Positions 1 through 10,862 of a DNA stretch of 64,000 nucleotides are shown in pieces (positions within the stretch are counted from its first letter, which is position 1; each line of letters opens with the position of its first letter). The position numbers and the translations under genes are program-made. A model generated the notes under the pieces. That model was not told where the DNA came from. It was given only the letters and a program-made list of their open reading frames with translations, and did not search any database. The DNA lies in contig NC_070561.1 in the NCBI RefSeq assembly GCF_026914185.1, positions 8,122,001 to 8,186,000 of the forward strand, read 5' to 3'. This stretch comes from Puccinia triticina (lineage: Eukaryota > Basidiomycota > Pucciniomycetes > Pucciniales > Pucciniaceae).

Positions 1-188
1 GTTCATTGAGATTATCCAGATGCTGGTCAAACCAAGACCAAGCAACTAAGTGGTCAAGGCTTGTTTCTGAATCCCTAACCTCACAGACTCTTTCCCATGA
101 ACTGATGAGGTTAGGGATTCAGAAACAAGCCTTGACCACTTAGTTGCTTGATCTTGGTTTGACCAGCATCTCAATCATCTCAATAAAC
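1..188. repeat. Foldback (palindromic) element
   Basis: Bases 1-83 are repeated as a near-perfect reverse complement at 106-188, leaving a 22-base loop at 84-105. Mismatches cluster near the outer ends. No target duplication can be judged because the left arm begins at the window edge. It resembles a foldback MITE or an inverted duplication. No coding potential is seen. Confidence 0.85.
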
Positions 189-594
189 CAAAGTTGTGTT
201 AGGTTTCTGGTTAGTAAGGAGTGATCTAGAATTTTTTTGATGAAGACCATCGTTTAGATCTAGATAAAAGAAATTGTGATCTGAATATGAATATGAGATG
301 AATGTACTTTGAAGCAGCCATTTGGGCCCAGCTCAGCTGTGGCTTGCAAACAGAAAACAAGGCCACAAAGAGCTATCAGCCTCCGCCGCTGCAAAGCAGC
401 TAATCAGGCTTGGCCCAGCTCAATTGTGGCCCACAAACCAGAACGGCATGATCCACAGTGAGGATACAAAGGGCTTTCACTGCGCAAGAAGCAGTGCCAT
501 CCGCGCTTATGTCAGTGTAGCCAACTGCTCTCTTCCATGGCCTCTCAACCACAGGGATAAACCACCACATGAAGAGAAGCACATGGTCTTCATT

Positions 595-648
595 GGTTCC
601 CAACAACAACCCACGCAAACTTATTTTGGTAAGGTGTTGTTGGGAACC
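595..648. repeat. Short hairpin
   Basis: GGTTCCCAACAAC at 595-607 pairs with its exact reverse complement at 636-648 around a 28-base loop. It could be a tiny MITE remnant or a transcript-end structure. There is no other support for a function. Confidence 0.6.
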
Positions 649-660
649 TCAGCATAGAGG

Positions 661-2022
661 TCATGGATATGATAGTGGTTCAGTGGGGGCACCTTCTGTC
701 AGAGCTGTCCTTGGGTCCTTTGGTCCTGAGGGGGGAGGATTGGGCAGCCGGCACCATGGGCCATTGGTTGAGGGGAGCGGAGCAGCGGGCGTGGTGGTGA
801 GGGCCGAGGGGGAGACTACGTGGACGATGAGGCGGTCGGAGGAGGGGGGGGGGGGGGGGCTGAGAGCAGTGTGTGACAGCGGCGATGCGCCACAGCAGCG
901 CGCAGCGCCCAATCCCCGAACACCACACGACGCGCACGCTGCCCGTGGCCACCGGCAGGGAGTTTGGGTGCAAAGCTTGAGACTTGTTGCAACAGATCGT
1001 TCAATCAAGCGAGCTATGTGAGAGTCGAAGAGGATGTGGAGGAATCCTGGGCTTCCCAAATCAATGACCGCACTGAGATTGCTTTGGTGCAATCTTCTCA
1101 AGATGGATAGTACGCCGGCGGTCCAGTAGACTGCCACCGAGGTATGATTTGCTGGGGCTTGTGGATTGAGGTGGGAGCTATGCGGGACGTTGGGTATGAC
1201 TGAAACGGTGTCCCAAATGATAGGTAAGGCAAGGAGAAAGTTCTGAATGAGATAGGTCAAGATCGGGAGGTTTTCCGCGGCTACGGTTGTTTCGCCAGAT
1301 GATGAATCCCAGCTGTAGGAGCTTCTGATTGTTTGCAAGCAAGGGTTTTGATCGATTTCAATCAGGTTAGCCAAGCTTGCGTTTGAGGGGGCAATTCCGA
1401 AAGAAAGAAATAGGTGACCAACTGATCATCATTCGATCGCACCCGGGAGTGGTGGTTCGATGACTCTTTGCAAGGAGGAGTGTCGACGCTGTTCGAGTTC
1501 AAGTTGGTCAGTTTCCATGCTCTGGCTGCTTCCCATCGAAGTTCCAATCCGACTAGTCGACGGACAAAGTACCAGGCATGCTGGGGCGACTTGAAGATGT
1601 CTATGGGGGCCTTCAAGCTGTTCAGGACAACCCCTGATTAGTTCGGTTGGCTTCTTGCAGTCAACGAAGAAGAAGAAGAGAGCTTACTCCTGTTCGGCTG
1701 AGCCGATTCCGAACTCTGCTGGGTTTGATTCTATGGCACGTTGAGCTCGATCAGAGTGTTGTTGCTGATCATCCGCCCGACGATGATGAGAGGTGGCTCT
1801 GGAGTGAGTGGGAGCTTTCCCCTTTTGCTTGGGGGAGTGCAACGGCGGAGGATGGTTTGCGAGGGTAGTTTTCTTTATCCGCAGCGGAGGGACCTCGTTT
1901 AGGAAGAGATAGCCGGGCGTTTGAGAGTCCTGCGCACGATCAACGAAGCTGGAAGATGTGCTGGGTGCTCTAGATCTTCGCCGAACCGAAGCCGCCCGAC
2001 TTGGAGGCCTAGAGCCAGCCAT
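661..2022 (-). CDS. Candidate multi-exon gene, unknown product
   Basis: Three minus-strand open segments line up like exons. Exon 1 runs from an ATG at 2022 to 1688. A 70-nt intron (1618-1687) has donor GTAAGCT, a CTAAT branch-like site and acceptor CAG, and joins in frame to exon 2 starting at 1617. A third segment (about 1374 down to a stop at 661) is rich in Leu and Ile at first and then becomes Pro/Ser-rich low complexity partly encoded by a G tract. The second junction is unresolved: the only in-frame donors I see are weak. Exon 1 is hydrophilic and Ser/Arg/His-rich. I recognise no domain. It may be a degraded gene, and the low-complexity tail may not be coding. Confidence 0.35.
844..859. 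repeat. G16 homopolymer tract
   Basis: Sixteen uninterrupted G on the plus strand. Read from the other strand it encodes the poly-proline seen in overlapping spurious frames. It is one of four G or C runs of 16 or more in the first 17 kb. Confidence 0.9.
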
Positions 2023-2232
2023 TCGCAGATGTGAGTGGGGCGCGTTCGAGGGCAAGTGGCCATCGTCGTCATCGCTGTCCTGCTCGGGTGAGGAAGCATT
2101 CCGTGTCTGCTGCAGTCGGTCTGATGGCCTGAAGCTCTCCGCGGGTTGAGGGGAGTCTGAGGCTGGCTGAGGCTTAATATTTTCCCTCCAGCCAATTGTG
2201 ATTTCTTTCCCAGCCAAAATTTCGACATTACG

Positions 2233-2314
2233 CGCAAGTCCCTCCCTGCGGGAGGGGCCGCCTCGCGGCCAGCCAGAGCGAGCCTCCCACCAGGGGAGAC
2301 TTGTGTTAAGTTAG
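2233..2314. repeat. Short GC-rich hairpin element, family A copy 1
   Basis: The block starts CAAGTCCCTCC and ends in GGGGAGACTTGTGTTAAG with GC-rich hairpins between. The same boundary words recur at 8733-8816 (opposite orientation) and 10112-10182. Part of the left flank (a cagcc-aaa-tt-gacatt pattern) is also shared with the 10112 copy, so the unit may be longer. It looks like a very short MITE. Confidence 0.55.
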
Positions 2315-4270
2315 AGTATCATGGGTGCTGTGAGAAAGAGACCCTGCGGGGCTGCCCCTTAGTGAGGCTTTGTTAAGCTCGGCAGCAGCGGAGCTCAGGC
2401 GCAGCTGCATTCGTGGTCGACCAGGAATGTGCTCAGCATCCAAGATGACGCAGCCCAAATCTCCCTGCAAGCTCTAGCTGTCTACGACTGGAGCACGCAG
2501 CTACTCGACCTGCGGATACCAATCCTACCCAGTTAGCCGAGTCTACACGGCGGAAGTCGACGGCACATGCGGGGCAGCCGATCTCGAGGGCGACCTCATC
2601 ACCGGCCCCATGTTGCCGGAAAGACTCGGGTTTTCTTGACGAATCAAACAGCCGGACGAGAGGCCTGCAGCATAGGATCGGTCTTGAACCAACTCGGGTC
2701 CTAGAAGATGCCAGTCTTCCCGTCTCTTTCTGCACCAGACCAAACAAATTTCCTGATCAGATCAGCCCCTCTCTCCTCTGACTCCCGATTCCAAGACTTT
2801 TGTCTCGTGAAGTGCCCCCAACCTGCTGGTCTTGGAGGCATACCTCAAGGCTCCTCAAGGGGCCAACCCATGTGGTAATAGAGACAACCAAAGTCGCTGA
2901 TTTGACTCGCCATCAGACAGACCCCATCCTTTTTGATGCTGCGGGTTATATATGCATTGTCAATTGTTGAAAATGAGATTTCACCAATTTCAGCCCGAGC
3001 ATTTGAGGACCGGCATATACGAGCCGGGGAATTATATGAGAGTTGTGTGGAGAAATCTTGAGGACGCGGCGAGCTTGATGATTGTCTAACGAAAACGCGG
3101 GGTGCGTAGATCAGGTGGATGAGCAAAAGCCAATCTGAGAATATGCAAGAGCCCCTGAACCCCATGCTGAATATGCACCGGCATGCTGTCCTTGAACTGC
3201 ATGAAAGGTGTGCGTGAGTCATCCATCCATCCATCCATCATCCCAGCGTGTGGTGCGCTCGGATTGACTTTTCTGGGGTCGCAGATCGGGATGCACACGA
3301 ACCAAGTGGAGAATCCTTGGCAAGCGAGCGACAGACATGCCTGCAGTGCTGCTCTCTCCTTCATACATAACGTGACACCAAGACTTGCCCAAACTGGCAA
3401 GCCATGTCTAGAAGCTTGATGTAACGCGCGGCGGGCAGACTAGATGACAGGCCGGTGATGATGGGTGGGGTAACCGTCAAAGAGGAGGAGCTAGTGCACT
3501 TGAACGGCTGTAGTAGCTCTCGGACCAGCAGCTACAGTGTGCGCGGACTAGAGGAGATAATTGCCAGAGTGACGCCGCTGGCGTGCCCGTGGACGTGAAC
3601 CGAGTCCCGGGTGGGCGATGATCGTTGCTCGATATGGAGAGCCGAAGGACGGGGGGCATAGGAACAAGCAGCCCTGGCTGACGGAGGCAGCTGAGGGGAT
3701 TTCGCCAGGGAATACACCACATTGTTTGTTGCCAGGAAGCCGAGTGCTTGTTTAGAAATCCCGCAATCTCGGTAGCGACCGACACAAGGCCCGAGGGAGA
3801 GACAGCGATGGATGTGCTGAATCAGATCGGGCAACCGAGCTGGACGACGAGCGCAACCGAGTGGCTGCTGGCTGCCCAGACAGGCAGCATGGGATGCGTT
3901 ACATAGGGGGATGCAGTGCCAGCCCTAATCGGCTGCGAAGTTCGATTTAAAGAGCGGCTGATCGAGAATTACAGTTTGCGAGTTTTCCCAACATCTTCAC
4001 CGAGCATCATCACACTACATATTTACCCCACATCTCCCCAGCTTCTAGCCCCCGGCCATCCATCTGAACTTCGCTCCGTCTTCTCCCAGGAGCCAAACCT
4101 TGTCTGTTCCCCATAAGTAGGCCACTCTCTCTTCGCCCCTTCCCCCAGCGCCCTCCACCCCCATTTAAACTAGTCCCCAGCGACCATCCTCTTCCTCTCC
4201 ATCCCTCCCCGTATACACAACCACTGCCCGCGTGATAACTACCTCGCTGCTGTCTGATATACAAGGAGAG
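2315..4270. other. No convincing gene; CATC microsatellite
   Basis: Open frames here are short, overlap on opposite strands and lack splice-consistent partners. A CATC microsatellite of about five units lies at 3220-3242. The last 100 bases are strongly pyrimidine-rich (4160-4230), as is common just upstream of fungal start codons, and are probably the promoter and leader of the dehydrogenase that follows. Confidence 0.5.
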
Positions 4271-6025
4271 ATGGCTCAGACATCCGAAGTCAAAGTTGAC
4301 CCCGTCTTCGTCTCGATCAACCACGCCTTGTTCGACCCCAAGATAGTCTTGGAGTCCAGCGAGTTCAAGGTCCTGGGGGACCCCGCTGAGATCGCCGAGG
4401 CCTCAGCATCCAACCAGAACATCGCGTGTTGCTACAATGACAAGAAACAGGTTTGTCCACATCCCTCCCCCCACCCCTCGTTCCTCTCCCCTCATCTACT
4501 CACATGTCTCTTGCGGTTCAGATCCAGATGGTCAAGAAACCGATGCCCAAGGTCCATCCTGGCCAAGTCCTAGTCCGTGTCCGGGCCACTGGTATCTGCG
4601 GCAGTGACATCCATTTCTGGAAACACTCAAGAGTGAGTTGCAGTTCGCCAGCTTCGACGTCTCAAGAATCTTCCACCTAACCGCTTGCTTGGCACGTATT
4701 GTCCTCCTTAGGTTGGCGAGAAGATGGTCGTGAAACATGAGGTGAGCAACACGCAACTCGATGATATTGGTGATCAACCCTCTCTAATAAATATGCTGGC
4801 TGTTGTTTCTTACAGTGCGGCGCCGGGCACGAATCAGCTGGGGAAGTGATTGCGCTTGGGGAAGGAGTCACCGATCTTAAAGTCGGTAAGTGTTATTTAT
4901 AGTCAATAAGAAAAATCGGAACAGCATGAGAGACACCCACCTGACCCATTCTTTGCAACACAAAGGCGATCGAGTTGCAATTGAAGCCGGGATCCCGTGC
5001 TCCAAGCCAACCTGCGAGATGTGCCGAACAGGTAAGCCATTTTCAAATCTGATGAGGCATGGCTATTACAGACGAGCTCACATCCGATGCGTTGTTTGAC
5101 AGGCCAATACAATGCATGCCCGGAGATCATCTTCTGCTCCACTCCACCCTACCACGGCCTCATGACCCGCTACCACGCGCACCCAAGCTGCTGGCTCCAC
5201 AAACTCCCGCCGAACGTCTCCTACGAAGAGGGTTCATTGCTCGAGCCGCTGGCCGTTGCTCTGGCAGGCATCGAGCGTGCCGGAGTCCGACTCGGCGACC
5301 CAGTGTTGATCTGTGGAGCCGGACCCATCGGGCTGGTCACTCTTCTCGCATGCCACGCCGCTGGCGCCTGTCCAATCGCCATCACCGATCTTTCCGAAGG
5401 CCGCTTGGATTGTGCCAAACGACTCGTGCCTAGTGTCTCGACCTTTAAGATCTCCTTGGGAGAGTCTGAGACAGACGTCGCTGGACAAATCCAAGCTGCC
5501 ATGGGATGCAAGCCCCGCGTAGCAATGGAATGTACCGGGTTCGAGTCATCCATCGCCACCGCAATCTTCGTGAGTCTCTCGGCCCTGTCTCTAATCTTGG
5601 CTGTGGCAGATCATGTTGCTAAACACCCATTACTTCGAATCTTTTTTTCAGAGTGTCAAGTTCGGAGGCAAGGTGTTCGTCATCGGAGTCGGAAAGGACA
5701 AGCAAACCCTTCCATTCATGCACATGGCTGAGAACGAAATCGACCTACAATTCCAGTAAGCTCTCTTTTCATGATCGGCGCTCGATCACCATTGCGGAAA
5801 CATTCATGAAACCGTACAACTGACGTTGCTGGTAATTTGATTCAACCCCCCAGATTTCGATACGCCAACCAATACCCCAAAGCCATCCGATTGGTTTCTA
5901 CCGGACTGATCGATGTCAAACCTCTCATCACCCACAGATTCGATCTCGCAAAGGCCACCGAAGCTTTCCACACCGCTGCGGATCCGAAATCCGGGTCGAT
6001 GAAAGTCCAAGTTGTAGATTACTAA
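4271..6025 (+). CDS. L-arabinitol 4-dehydrogenase-like polyol dehydrogenase
   Basis: Zinc-dependent medium-chain dehydrogenase that would oxidise L-arabinitol, xylitol or sorbitol with NAD+ in cytosolic pentose/polyol catabolism. Exons are 4271-4450, 4522-4632, 4712-4741, 4816-4885, 4966-5031, 5103-5569, 5652-5755 and 5854-6025. They total 1200 nt with every join in frame, giving 399 residues. Visible motifs: catalytic-zinc Cys in GICGSD (C86), GHE (H112, E113) and Glu in LLEP (E200); structural-zinc cysteines C142, C147, C150 and C158; Rossmann GAGPIG at 224-229; and D248 in ITD, which fits NAD+. Stretches such as [18 protein letters not shown] and [12 protein letters not shown] match fungal L-arabinitol 4-dehydrogenases closely. 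Substrate choice between arabinitol, xylitol and sorbitol is inferred. Exon 3 is only 30 nt. The gene looks intact and stands alone. Confidence 0.92.
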
Positions 6026-6896
6026 TCCGATGGAGGGTTCTCGATTCCTTTTGTCATTCGATGTAGTTACCTTTTTCGCTGTCGTGCAGGTTTAGACTTT
6101 CGTAGATATATACACTTTTAATGATAGAGCTGTTTTAAACCGGTCTAGGTTACTAACTGGCCAGAAACGCTATGTTATGAATTGGTGTTGAATCCCCAGC
6201 TCCATGAAAGAACAAATCATCGACCTTCAAAAAAAAAAAAAAGAAAACCGGTAATTCGGATATATGCTCTTCATGTATCTCCTTCCTGTTGAATCATTTG
6301 GGTTGTCGAGGAGTTTATTGGTCTCTTATAACTTACTCATCAATCAGGCTCCATAGTTTACAAGAAACCACCAAAGCCAATATGTTATGAACTTCATGAT
6401 GGATATATAACTTCAGCTTCCTGTATTGTTTTTTCACACACACATACTTCTCATCCTAATAATTCTCCTGTTTTGCCTTCTCTCTGTCTTCCTCACTTTC
6501 TTAAAAAAAGAACTGGTCCGCTCAGACAATCTAATCAGTGTGTTTCGAAGATGCTGTTTGTCTGTTGAGCCGGTATGCAAATACATGAAAGAACAGTGCT
6601 TTGCTGGGGGACTTCCTGTCAATCTGGGAACTCAGATTTTTCCAGAGGCTGCAGGGAAATCTGGGCTGGATCATCCCAAATCCTAGATCTGCCTGGATTC
6701 AGTTCTTTCTTTCTGCAAGCCAAGTATAGATGGTGTTCACACTTGCATGAGATTTCTTGGCATCACATCATAACCTGAAGTTTTGGCTGGGAGATGTCAC
6801 TGTAAGTTTGGGCATGTTGACGTGCGCCCAGCCAAAGTTGCTTCAAGCTCTTATGTAAATGATACCTTATGCAATTTCAAACAGTGCCACAAAAGG
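6026..6896. other. Intergenic; no gene seen
   Basis: AT-rich downstream region of the dehydrogenase with A and T runs (for example near 6230). Short open frames at 6426-6778 show no family resemblance and no splice partners. Confidence 0.5.
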
Positions 6897-7173
6897 TGAT
6901 GTCTGCTCTCTTCACCTTCCAATCTGAACAGGCTTTGTAACAATTATGGTGTTCAAAGTCGGTTTGCATAATTTGATGCATGCATAAATCATAAAATCAT
7001 AAAATCTTTTTTGCAGGGGATATGACTGTCTGATTATGTAATGCAAAATTTCCTCACCAAAATATTTTTATGATTTTATGATTTATGCATGCATAAAATT
7101 ATGCAAACCAACTTTGAACACCATAATTGTTACAAAGCCTGTTCAGATTGGAAGGTGAAGAGAGCAGACATCA
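6897..7173. repeat. Foldback MITE
   Basis: Arms of about 100 bases (6897-7005 and 7070-7173) are reverse complements of each other. Both contain the words GATGTCTGCTCTCTTCACC and ATGCATGCATAAATC in inverted order. The loop is about 65 bases. No clear target duplication was found. No coding capacity. Confidence 0.8.
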
Positions 7174-7464
7174 CATGCTTGTGATCTTCTATATGAAAGG
7201 TATGTGTACACTCCTATGTCATGTTTTTTGGAAAATCTCTTTTTTTAGGGCACAAATATTGGAAGACCTCCCACAGGATCTATGCCTTCCCAACAGCCTA
7301 ATACAGGAACTATTCCATTACACAAGGACAATGACTGAAGCCTTTGCACAGCTATTGCGCATTCCCCTTGAGACCTGCTAAGGAAAATGGCAAGGATGTG
7401 GTTCTGGCTCCTCCTACCCAACCAGCAAGACTCAAGTGTTACACAGCAGTAGAAACAATGCAAA

Positions 7465-7770
7465 TATTAAATTATGCTTAGTGTAATTAGCGCTAACTTA
7501 GCGGTTTTTGAGGCTGCTACGCTACGCCAGATTGTAGCTTAAAATCTATTACATTTAAAGCTAACAGGTATTTGAGAAAAAAGTGCAATTTTAGCTGCAA
7601 GTTACAGCTAATTTAGCTGTAATGGGTAGCTAATTAACTGTAATTTAGTGTTAGCATGATTTAGCGGCTTTGTATTACAGCTAAAACTAACAGCCAAAAT
7701 CATTAGCGGCCAACTACTACACTACAGAATTAGTGCCACTAATGTAATTAGTGTAGTAGTTGCTTTGTTA
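7465..7770. repeat. TTAGC-rich palindromic repeat
   Basis: The stretch is dense in TTAGCGG, TAGCTAA and GCTACGCTACG words on both strands. It closes with a hairpin whose arms read AACTACTACACTA (near 7711) and TAGTGTAGTAGTT (near 7750). Similar GCTACGC-rich sequence flanks the hAT element at 19039. It is probably a non-autonomous element; its ends are not resolved. Confidence 0.5.
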
Positions 7771-8732
7771 GCAGCAGAAAGACATTGAGGATTGTTTTCT
7801 CTGAAGTTCAATTATCAGGCTCAGATCCTCCTCAGTGCTGGACACAGGCACAGTTTATGAAGTTGCTTCTGGGTCACCAGGCTCCACCTTGGTACAGAAA
7901 AAAGAGAGCCAGAAAAATGGACCTGCTCAATGATGGACTGTGTTTTAAAAAGCATGGTGTCATCAAACTTGACACAGCCCCCTTCCCCTGGAAAAGATAG
8001 ACTCCTGGACTGGAAAACAGGGTAAATGATCACCAAATATTGCTTTCTGTTTCTCCACATGTCACTTTGATTGTTGATTTTTTTTGCCACTCAGGTTGGA
8101 TGGCTTGTCCACTGCTACGTAATTGTTAAAAAAATCCTGGTGATCAAGCAAGTGGTGGTCCACTGATGAGGGTTTTCACTGTTGATTTATAGCCTGAAGC
8201 TATACTGGAGGACTTCCTGTAGCCTGAAAGGCTTGATTTAGAGGAGAAACTGTGTTTGCTGGTGAAAACTCAATATCAACCAACTTTCACCAGCCAGCAA
8301 GGTTGAGCCTGTCCCCCTAGATTAAGCATTTTAGACAACGGGAAGTCCTCCACTAAAGTAATAGGCACTATTTTTGGGTGTGTGTTCAATTTTCCCATCA
8401 AAAATTTGTAAGGTGTACCACATTTTGCTCATTGTGAAGATGATCACCACTGCTTTTGAGAAAACTGCAGGCGTATACCAGGTTCGGTGCTTTGTATGAA
8501 ACTTGTGATTACGCTACATGGTCACCAATTCGTAAACGCGAGGAAATAATTATTTTTGGTTTATCCATGTGATTAGTGGACAGCTTGGCTTTGAAGCCCC
8601 ATCCTCCCGGAATCCACAAATTTTACCTCCCTTTGAGCTTGGTCAGCGTGCTATTTTGCATTGCTCAATGGGTGAAGGAGATCCAGTAGTACTAGTGGCA
8701 CGGACAAGGGTTGGAGTCTTGGTTGGAAGGCG
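7771..8732. other. No gene seen
   Basis: Only short, mutually overlapping frames without family resemblance. Composition is AT-rich and continuous with the flanking repeats. Confidence 0.45.
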
Positions 8733-8816
8733 AGCTAACTTAACTAAGTCTCACCCTCCTACAGGTGGAGTTGTAAAACACTGGTTGCATTGCGCCCACC
8801 GGAGGGAGGGACTTAC
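8733..8816. repeat. Short GC-rich hairpin element, family A copy 2
   Basis: Opens with TAACTTAACTAAGTC and closes with GGAGGGAGGGACTTACG. This is the same pair of ends as at 2233-2314 and 10112-10182, but in the reverse orientation. Confidence 0.55.
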
Positions 8817-8949
8817 GCACTAAACGGACTTACAGGCTGACAGCATTTGGTTTTTTGGTGGGGACTTTTTTAAAACTGCTCTCACCCATCCATTTCCTGT
8901 CCAATTTCATTATTGTTTGGATTTGCATGATGATCAAAGTCTTCTCTAT

Positions 8950-9776
8950 ACCAATTTTGCCAGAAGAATTTAATTTCCCCCCCTGGACTGCCAAGTTGGC
9001 CAGTTTTCTGCCAAAGTTTCCAAAGTTGTGGCGCTGAACCTCCATCCATGCCAAGGAACTTCGGAAACAGACCCCTCCCGTGGTAGAGCACTGCAGCGGT
9101 GCCCGGGCTGTGAGCCCGGACCGGTACATCTGTCTTGACAGGCAACCGGAGGGACATATACCCCTCTCAATGACCGATAGGACATCAGTCAGTGAGGTGT
9201 ATACCTCAATGGCCGATATAACACCGGTCAGTGAGGTGTACACCTCAAAGACCAATACAACATCAGTCAGTGAGGTGTGTGTGTACCTCAAAGACCAATA
9301 TGATACCGGTCAGCAAGGTGCCTCAATGACTGTTGTTGTAGCTGGATGACTGGTGTCATGGCAGTAATCAAGGCATGTATCTTGATGACTGGCATTATAT
9401 GACCAATATTGATTGGGCTGGTCAGTGAGGTGTATACCTCAATGACCAATACAATATTGGACATTGAGGTGTGTACCTCAATGACTGGGACCGTACCAGT
9501 CAAGGAGGTGTGTACCTCACTTTTTATCAAGTATTGATGACCGGAACAATACCGGTCATCAGGAGTATATGTCCCTCCGGTTGCCTGTCGAGACAGATGT
9601 ACCGGTTCGGGCTCACAGCCCGGGCACCGCTGCGGTAATCTACCCGGGGAGGGCTCTGTTTCCGAAGTCCCCTGGCATGGATGGTGGTTCAGTGCCACAA
9701 CTTTGGCAAGTTTGGCAGAAAACAGGCCAATTTGGCAGTTCAGGGGCGGAAATTCAACTTTTCTGGCAAAATTGGC
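8950..9776. repeat. Large foldback element with minisatellite core
   Basis: The left arm (about 8950-9165) and right arm (about 9565-9776) are reverse complements with scattered mismatches. Both contain CTGTGAGCCCGG/CCGGGCTCACAG-type words and AGGCAACCGGAGGGACATATA in inverted order. Between the arms lies a degenerate tandem array. The arms read weakly as protein in several frames, none convincing. Outer ends begin near CCAATTTTGCCA. No target duplication was recognised. Confidence 0.75.
9188..9560. repeat. Palindromic minisatellite, about 39 bp period
   Basis: Copies of GTCAGTGAGGTGTA start at 9188, 9227 and 9266, with a variant at 9309; further degenerate units follow to about 9560. Each unit centres on the self-complementary GAGGTGTATACCTC or GAGGTGTACACCTC. 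The array sits exactly in the loop of the surrounding foldback element. Confidence 0.75.
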
Positions 9777-10111
9777 GGGCCAGTACCTCCATATCTCTAT
9801 CCATGTACTATACCCACCTATCCCCAACCTGTCTTCTTGATCTGCAATGTCCCTTGTAACATCATGAGTTTTGGATTCTGTACAGTGTGAACTTTGTAAT
9901 ATAGGATGAAGCAGACCACAGATAGTCACAACAAATAGATCTGAGGGATTCTGAAGGCCTCAAAAATTCAGAAAAATTTGGAGAGATTCTCCTTGATCTT
10001 GGGAATCTTTTGTTCCCCCAAACCTTTGCTGCCCAATGGGAAAGGGTGAAGCCAGAAACGTTTGAAAAACAACATAATTCTGATTCTGTCAGCCCAAACT
10101 TGGACATTGGG

Positions 10112-10182
10112 TGTAAGTCCCTCCTTCGGAGGGTCCCTGCGGGACAGCGTCCCCCCTCAAATAGAGGGACTTTGTTAAGTTA
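10112..10182. repeat. Short GC-rich hairpin element, family A copy 3
   Basis: Runs from TGTAAGTCCCTCC to GAGGGACTTTGTTAAGTT with an internal GGTCCCTGCGGGACAGC hairpin. It shares ends with the copies at 2233 and 8733. Confidence 0.6.
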
Positions 10183-10385
10183 GGAAGGCGAGCGTGTCTG
10201 TGCGGAAGGACTTGGGCATGGGAGTGGCATCTGGCTGTGGCTGGCACAGGCTGGGATAATCCACCCTCAACTCTGTTTGACCAACTACCCCTACATTCCC
10301 CAACTTTCCTCTCCAGACTCCATCTCTTTCACCGAATCCTTCTTCCCTGGAACAAGCTTTACTCACAAGAACCCGAACTCAGACA

Positions 10386-10862
10386 ATGACGGTCAAGACC
10401 TCTGATCTCATCGGGTAAGCTCATTACTATTTTGCTCTTCTGGCACACACAAATGCGGCAGCCTTGTGTTGATCGGTCGGGCTCATGTTTTAATGTTTGG
10501 ACTCACAGGGCTGCTATCGTCACTTCGTTGTTTCTCGCTGTGATTTTCTTCTTCTCGGCGGGGCATCGTAGAGTCGGGGAAAAGTTCGGGTCAGTTTGAT
10601 GATACATACTCTCAATCGATTGCTCGTCTAGTCAACAGCCGATCTGGAGCTAAGAGCATCTTCGACATGTAGGAAGGAGTCCGATAAGCTGAAAAACCGA
10701 GGATTCGAGTTGACCAGTGATGGAGTCAGGATCCGAACGAACATCGATCTCTCTCAAGAGGAACTCGTTCAACGCGCTTCTCATCAGGCTCAAGTCGTCA
10801 AAGACAAAGTCCATAACCAGCCCGGTTTCGTAAGCTTCGGCCAAAAAAGATTCACCAGTTAA
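10386..10862 (+). CDS. Small single-pass membrane protein, unknown function
   Basis: Three exons (10386-10414, 10509-10589, 10673-10862) total 300 nt and give 99 residues. Introns use GTAAGC...CAG and GTCAGT...TAG, and both junctions fall in glycine codons. Residues 1-10 are polar, about 11-29 form one hydrophobic segment (AAIVTSLFLAVIFFF core), and the remaining 70 are charged with no cysteine. The absence of a cleavage-like site suggests an anchored protein, such as one in the ER or mitochondrial outer membrane, with a C-terminal soluble tail. I do not recognise the family. The clean intron phasing supports a real gene. A GTAAGC word inside the last exon leaves some doubt about the exact C-terminus. 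Confidence 0.7.

Noticed and set aside
680..1021. Overlapping Pro-rich and Gly-rich frames on both strands
   Set aside because: Generated by the G16 tract and GC-rich flanks; mutually exclusive and without motifs.
3086..3419. Opposite-strand open frames around 3.1-3.4 kb
   Set aside because: They overlap a CATC microsatellite and each other; no splice partners or domains.
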